Assembly: GCA_963978545.1 (NCBI GenBank)
Contig: OZ021723.1
Location: 101,216,002 to 101,280,001, forward strand
Direction: 5' to 3'
DNA length: 64,000 nt
From: Linyphia triangularis
Taxonomy: Eukaryota > Arthropoda > Arachnida > Araneae > Linyphiidae
Positions 50,552 through 61,935 of this stretch are shown one piece after another (position 1 is the first letter of the stretch; every line of letters starts with the position of its first letter). The notes beneath the pieces were generated by a model, which made no database searches, had not been told where the DNA came from, and saw nothing but the letters and a program-made list of their open reading frames with translations. The position numbers and the translations under genes are program-made.

Positions 50552-53391
50552 TGTGCAAAAAGATTGTGAAAATTGAAAAATTTGAAATTTCCCATACAAT
50601 TAACATGGGAAAATTAGAGATGAAAAACTTTTAAACTGAACAGATTTGGACCAAACTTTGACCACCTTCGCATTTTTTTTATGTTAAAAAATGGAAATGT
50701 AGATTCTCAAATATAAAAGCTTCAATTTCGCCAAAGGAAAAAAAATTGAGATTTTTACTTTTTGAAAAATAATTCATTGAATATCGTCCCCCATGTACTT
50801 TCAATACGTGAAATTTGCATTTCTTGACATTGAGCATTAAAATGTAGTTATAATGACGATTTGATTGTGGAAATTGATTGGGGTGATGATTTTTATGACA
50901 CAAGGTGCAAAAAGATCGTAAAATTTCGAAAATTGCAAAGTTTGAAATTTCCTATACAATTAACATGGGGAAAATTGAAAATGAAAAATATTTAAACTGC
51001 ACAGATTTGGACCAACCTTTGACCATCTTCACATTTTTTTTATGCTATAAATTTGGAAATGGAGATTCTAATATATAAAAGCTTCAATTTCGCCAAAGGA
51101 AAACAATTGAGATTTTTACTTTTTGAAAAATAATTCATTGAATATCGTCCCCCATGTACTTTCAATACGTGAAATTTGCATTTCTTGACATTGAGCAGTA
51201 AAATGTAGTTATAATGACGATTTGATTGTGGAAATTGATTGGGGTGATGATTTTTATGACACAAGGTGCAAAAAGATCGTAAAATTTTGAAAATTGAAAT
51301 TTCCTATACAATTATCACGGGGAAAATGGAAAATGAAAATTATTTAAACTGCACAGATTTGGACCAACCTTTGACCATCTTCACATTTTTTTTATGCTAT
51401 AAATTTGGAAATGGAGATTCTAATATATAAAAGCTTCAATTTCGCCAAAGGAAAAAAAATTGAGATTTTTACTTTTTGAAAAATAATTCATTGAATATCG
51501 TCCCCCATGTACTTTCAATACGTGAAATTTGCATTTCTTGACATTGAGCAGTAAAATGTAGTTATAATGACGATTCGATTGTGGAAATTGATTGGGGTGA
51601 TGATTTTTGTGACACAATAAGCAAAAAGATTGTGAAAATTGAAAAATTTGAAATTTCCCATACAATTAACATGGGAAAATTAAAGATGAAAAACTTTTAA
51701 ACTGAACAGATTTGGACCAAAATTTGACCACCTTCGCATTTTTTTTATGTTAAAAAATTGGAAATGTAGATTCTCCAATATAAAAGGTTCAATTTCGCCA
51801 AAGGAAAAAAAAATTGAGATTTTTACTTTTTGAAAAATAATTCATTGAATATCGTCCCCCATGTATTTTCAATACGTGAAATTTGCATTTTTTGACATTG
51901 AGCAGTAAAATGTAGTTATAATGACGATTCGATTGTGGAAATTGATTGGGGTGATGATTTTTATGACACAAGGTGCAAAAAGATCGTAAAATTTCGAAAA
52001 TTGCAAAGTTTGAAATTTCCTATACATATAACATGGGAAATTTGAAAATGAAAAATATTTAAACTGCACAGATTTGGACCAACCTTTGACCATCTTCACA
52101 TTTTTTTTATGCTATAAATTTGGAAATGGAGATTCTAATATATAAAAGCTTCAATTTCGCCAAAGGAAAAAAAATTGAGATTTTTACTTTTTGAAAAATA
52201 ATTCATTGAATATCGTCCCCCATGTACTTTCAATACGTGAAATTTGCATTTCTTGACATTGAGCAGTAAAATGTAGTTATAATGACGATTTGATTGTGGA
52301 AATTGATTGGGGTGATGATTTTTATGACACAAGGTGCAAAAAGATCGTAAAATTTTGAAAATTGAAATTTCCTATACAATTATCATGGGGAAAATGGAAA
52401 ATGAAAATTATTTAAACTGCACAGATTTGGACCAACCTTTGACCATCTTCACATTTTTTTTATGCTATAAATTTGGAAATGGAGATTCTAATATATAAAA
52501 GCTTCAATTTCGCCAAAGGAAAAAAAATTGAGATTTTTACTTTTTGAAAAATAATTCATTGAATATCGTCCCCCATGTACTTTCAATACGTGAAATTTGC
52601 ATTTCTTGACATTGAGCAGTAAAATGTAGTTATAATGACGATTCGATTGTGGAAATTGATTGGGGTGATTATTTTTATGACACAATGTGCAAAAAGATTG
52701 TGAAAATTGAAAAATATGAAATTTCCCATACAATTAACATGGGAAAATTAAAGATGAAAAACTTTTAAACTGAACAGATTTGGACCAAACTTTGACCACC
52801 TTCGCATTTTTTTTATGTTAAAAAATTGGAAATGTAGATTCTCCAATATAAAAGCTTCAATTTCACCAAAGGAAAAAAAATTGAGATTTTTACTTTTTGA
52901 AAAATAATTCATTGAATATCGTCCCCCATGTACTTTCAATACGTGAAATTTGCATTTCTTGACATTGAGCAGTAAAATGTAGTTATAATGACGATTTGAT
53001 TGTGGAAATTGATTGGGGTGATGATTTTTATGACACAAGGTGCAAAAAGATCGTAAAATTTTGAAAATTGAAATTTCCTATACAATTATCATGGGGAAAA
53101 TGGAAAATGAAAATTATTTAAACTGCACAGATTTGGACCAACCTTTGACCATCTTCACATTTTTTTTATGCTATAAATTTGGAAATGGAGATTCTAATAT
53201 ATAAAAGCTTCAATTTCACCAAAGAAAAAAAAATTGAGATTTTTACTTTTTGAAAAATAATTCATTGAATATCGTCCCCCATGTACTTTCAATACGTGAA
53301 ATTTGCATTTCTTGACATTGAGCAGTAAAATGTAGTTATAATGACGATTCGATTGTGGAAATTGATTGGGGTGATGATTTTTGTGACACAA
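50552..53391. repeat. 10-monomer unit, copy 2, with an extra B3 monomer
   Basis: The order is A-B-B3-A-B2-B3-A-B3. It follows 46999-48779 with the same ATTATCACGGGG, ACCAAAATTTGACC, AAAGGTTC and CATATAACATGGG markers. A monomer junction at 52332 has no counterpart in copy 1, so later junctions are at +3906 (48779 to 52685 and 49132 to 53038). TTTCACCAAAGG cores (CpG lost) at about 52861 and 53214 accompany GAAAAATATGAAATTTCCC in the A head. Confidence 0.83.
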
Positions 53392-55525
53392 TGTGCAAAA
53401 AGATTGTGAAAATTGAAAAATTTGAAATTTCCCATACAATTAACATGGGAAAATTAGAGATGAAAAACTTTTAAACTGAACAGATTTGGACCAAACTTTG
53501 ACCACCTTCGCATTTTTTTTATGTTAAAAAATGGAAATGTAGATTCTCAAATATAAAAGCTTCAATTTCGCCAAAGGAAAAAAAAATTGAGATTTTTACT
53601 TTTTGAAAAATAATTCATTGAATATCGTCCCCCATGTACTTTCAATACGTGAAATTTGCATTTCTTGACATTGAGCAGTAAAATGTAGTTATAATGACGA
53701 TTTGATTGTGGAAATTGATTGGGGTGATGATTTTTATGACACAAGGTGCAAAAAGATCGTAAAATTTCGAAAATTGCAAAGTTTGAAATTTCCTATACAA
53801 TTAACATGGGGAAAATTGAAAATGAAAAATATTTAAACTGCACAGATTTGGACCAACCTTTGACCATCTTCACATTTTTTTTATGCTATAAATTTGGAAA
53901 TGGAGATTCTAATATATAAAAGCTTCAATTTCGCCAAAGGAAAAAAAATTGAGATTTTTACTTTTTGAAAAATAATTCATTGAATATCGTCCCCCATGTA
54001 CTTTCAATACGTGAAACTTGCATTTCTTGACATTGAGCAGTAAAATGTAGTTATAATGACGATTCGATTGTGGAAATTGATTGGGTGATGATTTTTGTGA
54101 CACAATGTGCAAAAAGATTGTGAAAATTGAAAAATTTGAAATTTCCCATACAATTAACATGGGAAAATTAGAGATGAAAAACTTTTAAACTGAACAGATT
54201 TGGACCAAACTTTGACCACCTTCGCATTTTTTTTATGTTAAAAAATGGAAATGTAGATTCTCAAATATAAAAGCTTCAATTTCGCCAAAGGAAAAAAAAA
54301 TTGAGATTTTTACTTTTTGAAAAATAATTCATTGAATATCGTCCCCCATGTACTTTCAATACGTGAAATTTGCATTTCTTGACATTGAGCAGTAAAATGT
54401 AGTTATAATGACGATTTGATTGTGGAAATTGATTGGGGTGATGATTTTTATGACACAAGGTGCAAAAAGATCGTAAAATTTCGAAAATTGCAAAGTTTGA
54501 AATTTCCTATACAATTAACATGGGGAAAATTGAAAATGAAAAATATTTAAACTGCACAGATTTGGACCAACCTTTGACCATCTTCACATTTTTTTTATGC
54601 TATAAATTTGGAAATGGAGATTCTAATATATAAAAGCTTCAATTTCGCCAAAGGAAAACAATTGAGATTTTTACTTTTTGAAAAATAATTCATTGAATAT
54701 CGTCCCCCATGTACTTTCAATACGTGAAATTTGCATTTCTTGACATTGAGCAGTAAAATGTAGTTATAATGACGATTTGATTGTGGAAATTGATTGGGGT
54801 GATGATTTTTATGACACAAGGTGCAAAAAGATCGTAAAATTTTGAAAATTGAAATTTCCTATACAATTATCATGGGGAAAATGGAAAATGAAAATTATTT
54901 AAACTGCACAGATTTGGACCAACCTTTGACCATCTTCACATTTTTTTTATGCTATAAATTTGGAAATGGAGATTCTAATATATAAAAGCTTCAATTTCGC
55001 CAAAGGAAAAAAAATTGAGATTTTTACTTTTTGAAAAATAATTCATTGAATATCGTCCCCCATGTACTTTCAATACGTGAAACTTGCATTTCTTGACATT
55101 GAGCAGTAAAATGTAGTTATAATGACGATTCGATTGTGGAAATTGATTGGGGTGATGATTTTTGTGACACAATGTGCAAAAAGATTGTGAAAATTGAAAA
55201 ATTTGAAATTTCCCATACAATTAACATGGGAAAATTAAAGATGAATAACTTTTAAACTGAACAGATTTGAACCAAACTTTGACCACCTTCGCATTTTTTT
55301 TATGTTAAAAAATTGGAAATGTAGATTCTCCAATATAAAAGCTTCAATTTCGCCAAAGGAAAAAAAATTGAGATTTTTACTTTTTGAAAAATAATTCATT
55401 GAATATCGTCCCCCATGTACTTTCAATACGTGAAATTTGCATTTCTTGACATTGAGCAGTAAAATGTAGTTATAATGACGATTTGATTGTGGAAATTGAT
55501 TGGGGTGATGATTTTTATGACACAA
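53392..55525. repeat. A-B-A-B-B3-A segment
   Basis: The markers are those of the cassette (TTAGAGATG with CTCAAATATAAAAG at about 53530 and 54260, AAAACAATTG at 54655). One G is lost from the core GGGG tract at about 54083 (TTGGGTGATG). GTGAAACTTGC replaces GTGAAATTTGC at about 54010 and 55077. The final A monomer has GATGAATAACTTTT and GATTTGAACCAAAC. Confidence 0.82.
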
Positions 55526-57314
55526 GGTGCAAAAAGATCGTAAAATTTCGAAAATTGCAAAGTTTGAAATTTCCTATACAATTAACATGGGGAAAATTGA
55601 AAATGAAAAATATTTAAACTGCACAGATTTGGACCAACCTTTGACCATCTTCACATTTTTTTTATGCTATAAATTTGGAAATGGAGATTCTAATATAAAA
55701 AAGCTTCAATTTCGCCAAAGGAAAAAAAATTGAGATTTTTACTTTTTGAAAAATAATTCATTGAATATCGTCCCCCATGTACTTTCAATACGTGAAATTT
55801 GCATTTCTTGACATTGAGCAGTAAAATGTAGTTATAATGACGATTCGATTGTTGAAATTGATTGGGGTGATGATTTTTATGACACAATGTGCAAAAAGAT
55901 TGTGAAAATTGAAAAATTTGAAATTTCCCATACAATAAACATGGGAAAATTAAAGATGAAAAACTTTTAAACTGAACAGATTTGGACCAAATTTGACCAC
56001 CTTCGCATTTTTTTTATGTTAAAAAATTGGAAATGTAGATTCTCCAATATAATAGCTTCAATTTCGCCAAAGGAAAAAAAATTGAGATATTTACTTTTTG
56101 AAAAATAATTCATTGAATATCGTCCCCCATGTATTTTCAATACGTGAAATTTGCATTTCTTGACATTGAGCAGTAAAATGTAGTTATAATGACGATTCGA
56201 TTGTGGAAATTTACTGGGGTGATGATTTTAATGACACAAGGTGCAAAAAGATCGTACAATTTCGAAAATTGCAAAGTTTGAAATTTCCTATACATTTAAC
56301 ATGGGAAATTTGAAAATGAAAAATATTTAAACTGCACAGATTTGGACCAACCTTTGACCATCTTCACATTTTTTTATGCTATAAATTTGGAAATGGAGAT
56401 TCTAATATATAAAAGCTTCAATTTCGCCAAAGGAAAAAAAATTGAGATTTTTACTTTTTGAAAAATAATTCATTGAATATCGTCCCCCATGTACTTTCAA
56501 TACGTGAAATTTGCATTTCTTGACATTGAGCAGTAAAATGTAGTTATAATGACGATTCGATTGTGGAAATTGATTGGGGTGATGATTTTTGTGACACAAT
56601 GTGCAAAAAGATTGTGAAAATTGAAAAATTTGAAATTTACCATAAAATTAACATGGGAAAATTAAAGATGAAAAACTTTTAAACTGAACAGATTTGGACC
56701 AAACTTTGACCACCTTCGCATTTTTTTTATGTTAAAAAAATTGGAAATGTAGATTCTCCAATATAAAAGCTTCAATTTCGCCAAAGGAAAAAAAATTGAG
56801 ATTTTTACTTTTTAAAAAATAATTCATTGAATATCGTCCCCCATGTACTTTCAATACGTGAAATTTGCATTTCTTAACATTGAGCAGTAAAATGTAGTTA
56901 TAATGACGATTCGATTGTGGAAATTTACTGGGGTGATGATTTTTATGACACAAGGTGCAAAAAGATCGTAAAATTTCGAAAATTGCAAAGTTTGAAATTT
57001 CCTATACATTTAACATGGGAAATTTGAAAATGAAAAATATTTAAACTGCACAGATTTGGACCAACCTTTGACCATCTTCACATTTTTTTTATGCTATAAA
57101 TTTGGAAATGGAGATTCTAATATATAAAAGCTTCAATTTCGACAAAGGAAAAAAAATTGAGATTTTTACTTTTTGAAAAATAATTCATTGAATATCGTCC
57201 CCCATGTACTTTCAATACGTGAAATTTGCATTTCTTGACATTGAGCAGTAAAATGTAGTTATAATGACGATTTGATTGTGGAAATTGATTGGGGTGATGA
57301 TTTTTATGACACAA
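55526..57314. repeat. Duplicate of 43423-44500 plus extra A and B2 monomers
   Basis: 55526-56599 shares four private markers with 43423-44500. It has its own 2-bp deletion (ACCAAATTTGACC, about 55986), a lost HindIII site (AATAGCTTC, 56053-56058) and a T7 tract (about 56370). Two further monomers (56600-57314) carry AAATTTACCATAAAATTAAC, TTTTTAAAAAATAATTC and CTTAACATTGAG. They move the offset to the earlier region from about 12101 to 12814 bp. Confidence 0.83.
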
Positions 57315-59449
57315 GGTGCAAAAAGATCGTAAAATTTTGAAAATTGAAATTTCCTATACAATTATCATGGGGAAAATGGAAAATGAAAATTATTTAAACT
57401 GCACAGATTTGGACCAACCTTTGACCATCTTCACATTTTTTTTATGCTATAAATTTGGAAATGGAGATTATAATATATAAAAGCTTCAATTTCGCCAAAG
57501 GAAAAAAAATTGAGATTTTTACTTTTTGAAAAATAATTCATTGAATATCGTCCCCCATGTACTTTCAATACGTGAAATTTGCATTTCTTGACATTGAGCA
57601 GTAAAATGTAGTTATAATGACGATTCGATTGTGGAAATTGATTGGGGTGATGATTTTTGTGACACAATGTGCAAAAAGATTGTGAAAATTGAAAAATTTG
57701 AAATTTCCCATACAATTAACATGGGAAAATTAGAGATGAAAAACTTTTAAACTGAACAGATTTGGACCAAACTTTGACCACCTTCGCATTTTTTTTATGT
57801 TAAAAAATGGAAATGTAGATTCTCAAATATAAAAGCTTCAATTTCGCCAAAGGAAAAAAAAATTGAGATTTTTACTTTTTGAAAAATAATTCATTGAATA
57901 TCGTCCCCCATGTACTTTCAATACGTGAAATTTGCATTTCTTGACATTGAGCATTAAAATGTAGTTATAATGACGATTTGATTGTGGAAATTGATTGGGG
58001 TGATGATTTTTATGACACAAGGTGCAAAAAGATCGTAAAATTTCGAAAATTGCAAAGTTTGAAATTTCCTATACAATTAACATGGGGAAAATTGAAAATG
58101 AAAAATATTTAAACTGCACAGATTTGGACCAACCTTTGACCATCTTCACATTTTTTTTATGCTATAAATTTGGAAATGGAGATTCTAATATATAAAAGCT
58201 TCAATTTCGACAAAGGAAAAAAAATTGAGATTTTTACTTTTTGAAAAATAATTCATTGAATATCGTCCCCCATGTACTTTCAATACGTGAAATTTGCATT
58301 TCTTGACATTGAGCAGTAAAATGTAGTTATAATGACGATTTGATTGTGGAAATTGATTGGGGTGATGATTTTTATGACACAAGGTGCAAAAAGATCGTAA
58401 AATTTTGAAAATTGAAATTTCCTATACAATTATCATGGGGAAAATGGAAAATGAAAATTATTTAAACTGCACAGATTTGGACCAACCTTTGACCATCTTC
58501 ACATTTTTTTTATGCTATAAATTTGGAAATGGAGATTCTAATATATAAAAGCTTCAATTTCGCCAAAGAAAAAAAAATTGAGATTTTTTCTTTTTGAAAA
58601 ATAATTCATTGAATATCGTCCCCCATGTACTTTCAATACGTGAAATTTGCATTTCTTGACATTGAGCAGTAAAATGTAGTTATAATGACGATTCGATTGT
58701 GGAAATTGATTGGGGTGATGATTTTTGTGACACAATGTGCAAAAAGATTGTGAAAATTGAAAAATTTGAAATTTCCCATACAATTAACATGGGAAAATTA
58801 GAGATGAAAAACTTTTAAACTGAACAGATTTGGACCAAACTTTGACCACCTTCGCATTTTTTTTATGTTAAAAAATGGAAATGTAGATTCATATATATAA
58901 AAGCTTCAATTTCGCCAAAGGAAAAAAAAATTGAGATTTTTACTTTTTGAAAAATAATTCATTGAATATCGTCCCCCATGTACTTTCAATACGTGAAATT
59001 TGCATTTCTTGACATTGAGAAGTAAAATGTAGTTATAATGACGATTTGATTGTGGAAATTGATTGGGGTGATGATTTTTATTACACAAGGTGCAAAAAGA
59101 TCGTAAAATTTCGAAAATTGCAAAGTTTGAAATTTCCTATACAATTAACATGGGGAAAATTGAAAATGAAAAATATTTAAACTGCACAGATTTGGACCAA
59201 CCTTTGAACATCTCCCTTTTTTTTTATGCTATAAATTTGGAAATGGAGATTCTAATATATAAAAGCTTCAATTTCGCCAAAGGAAAAAAAATTGAGATTT
59301 TTACTTTTTGAAAAATAATTCATTGAATATCGTCCCCCATGTACTTTCAATACGTGAAATTTGCATTTCTTGACATTGAGCAGTAAAATGTAGTTATAAT
59401 GACGATTCGATTGTGGAAATTGATTGGGGTGATGATTTTTGTGACACAA
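57315..59449. repeat. Duplicate of 44501-45921 plus A-B monomers
   Basis: Junctions 57314 to 58735 match 44500 to 45921 at +12814, including the GGAGATTATAATATATAAAAG tail. The B3-following core at about 58567 has AAAGAAAAAAAAATTG and ATTTTTTCTTTTTG. The A monomer 58736-59088 has ATTCATATATATAAAAG, GACATTGAGAAG and TATTACACAAGG. The B monomer 59089-59449 has TTGAACATCTCCCTTTT. Confidence 0.82.
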
Positions 59450-61935
59450 TGTGCAAAAAGATTGTGAAAATTGAAAAATTTGAAATTTCCCATACAATTA
59501 ACATGGGAAAATTAGAGATGAAAAACTTTTAAACTGAACAGATTTGGACCAAACTTTGACCACCTTCGCATTTTTTTTATGTTAAAAAATGGAAATGTAG
59601 ATTCTCAAATATAAAAGCTTCAATTTCGCCAAAGGAAAAAAAATTGAGATTTTTACTTTTTGAAAAATAATTCATTGAATATCGTCCCCCATGCACTTTC
59701 AATACGTGAAATTTGCATTTCTTGACATTGAGCATTAAAATGTAGTTATAATGACGATTTGATTGTGGAAATTGATTGGGGTGATGATTTTTATGACACA
59801 AGGTGCAAAAAGATCGTAAAATTTCGAAAATTGCAAAGTTTGAAATTTCCTATACAATTAACATGGGGAAAATTGAAAATGAAAAATATTTAAACTGCAC
59901 AGATTTGGACCAACCTTTGACCATCTTCACATTTTTTTTATGCTATAAATTTGGAAATGGAGATTCTAATATATAAAAGCTTCAATTTCGCCAAAGGAAA
60001 ACAATTGAGATTTTTACTTTTTGAAAAATAATTCATTGAATATCGTCCCCCATGTACTTTCAATACGTGAAATTTGCATTTCTTGACATTGAGCAGTAAA
60101 ATGTAGTTATAATGACGATTTGATTGTGGAAATTGATTGGGGTGATGATTTTTATGACACAAGGTGCAAAAAGATCGTAAAATTTTGAAAATTGAAATTT
60201 CCTATACAATTATCACGGGGAAAATGGAAAATGAAAATTATTTAAACTGCACAGATTTGGACCAACCTTTGACCATCTTCACATTTTTTTTATGCTATAA
60301 ATTTGGAAATGGAGATTCTAATATATAAAAGCTTCAATTTCGCCAAAGGAAAAAAAATTGAGATTTTTACTTTTTGAAAAATAATTCATTGAATATCGTC
60401 CCCCATGTACTTTCAATACGTGAAATTTGCATTTCTTGACATTGAGCAGTAAAATGTAGTTATAATGACGATTCGATTGTGGAAATTGATTGGGGTGATG
60501 ATTTTTGTGACACAATAAGCAAAAAGATTGTGAAAATTGAAAAATTTGAAATTTCCCATACAATTAACATGGGAAAATTAAAGATGAAAAACTTTTAAAC
60601 TGAACAGATTTGGACCAAAATTTGACCACCTTCGCATTTTTTTTATGTTAAAAAATTGGAAATGTAGATTCTCCAATATAAAAGGTTCAATTTCGCCAAA
60701 GGAAAAAAAATTGAGATTTTTACTTTTTGAAAAATAATTCATTGAATATCGTCCCCCATGTATTTTCAATACGTGAAATTTGCATTTTTTGACATTGAGC
60801 AGTAAAATGTAGTTATAATGACGATTCGATTGTGGAAATTGATTGGGGTGATGATTTTTATGACACAAGGTGCAAAAAGATCGTAAAATTTCGAAAATTG
60901 CAAAGTTTGAAATTTCCTATACATATAACATGGGAAATTTGAAAATGAAAAATATTTAAACTGCACAGATTTGGACCAACCTTTGACCATCTTCACATTT
61001 TTTTTATGCTATAAATTTGGAAATGGAGATTCTAATATATAAAAGCTTCAATTTCGCCAAAGGAAAAAAAATTGAGATTTTTACTTTTTGAAAAATAATT
61101 CATTGAATATCGTCCCCCATGTACTTTCAATACGTGAAATTTGCATTTCTTGACATTGAGCAGTAAAATGTAGTTATAATGACGATTTGATTGTGGAAAT
61201 TGATTGGGGTGATGATTTTTATGACACAAGGTGCAAAAAGATCGTAAAATTTTGAAAATTGAAATTTCCTATACAATTATCATGGGGAAAATGGAAAATG
61301 AAAATTATTTAAACTGCACAGATTTGGACCAACCTTTGACCATCTTCACATTTTTTTTATGCTATAAATTTGGAAATGGAGATTCTAATATATAAAAGCT
61401 TCAATTTCGCCAAAGGAAAAAAAATTGAGATTTTTACTTTTTGAAAAATAATTCATTGAATATCGTCCCCCATGTACTTTCAATACGTGAAATTTGCATT
61501 TCTTGACATTGAGCAGTAAAATGTAGTTATAATGACGATTCGATTGTGGAAATTGATTGGGGTGATTATTTTTATGACACAATGTGCAAAAAGATTGTGA
61601 AAATTGAAAAATATGAAATTTCCCATACAATTAACATGGGAAAATTAAAGATGAAAAACTTTTAAACTGAACAGATTTGGACCAAACTTTGACCACCTTC
61701 GCATTTTTTTTATGTTAAAAAATTGGAAATGTAGATTCTCCAATATAAAAGCTTCAATTTCACCAAAGGAAAAAAAATTGAGATTTTTACTTTTTGAAAA
61801 ATAATTCATTGAAAATCGTCCCCCATGTACTTTCAATACGTGAAATTTGCATTTCTTGACATTGAGCAGTAAAATGTAGTTATAATGACGATTTGATTGT
61901 GGAAATTGATTGGGGTGATGATTTTTATGACACAA
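59450..61935. repeat. Duplicate of 50552-53038 (offset 8897-8898 bp)
   Basis: The order is A-B-B3-A-B2-B3-A. Junctions from 59449 to 61935 match 50551 to 53038, with a 1-bp shift after 60868 from a shorter A tract. It shares AAAACAATTG (59998), ATTATCACGGGG (about 60209), AATAAGC, ACCAAAATTTGACC, AAAGGTTC (60682-60687), CATATAACATGGG and TTTCACCAAAGG (about 61758), including the extra B3 monomer of copy 2. Copy 2 is therefore the closer relative. Private changes include CATGCACTTTC (about 59691) and TTGAAAATCGTC (about 61810). Confidence 0.85.
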
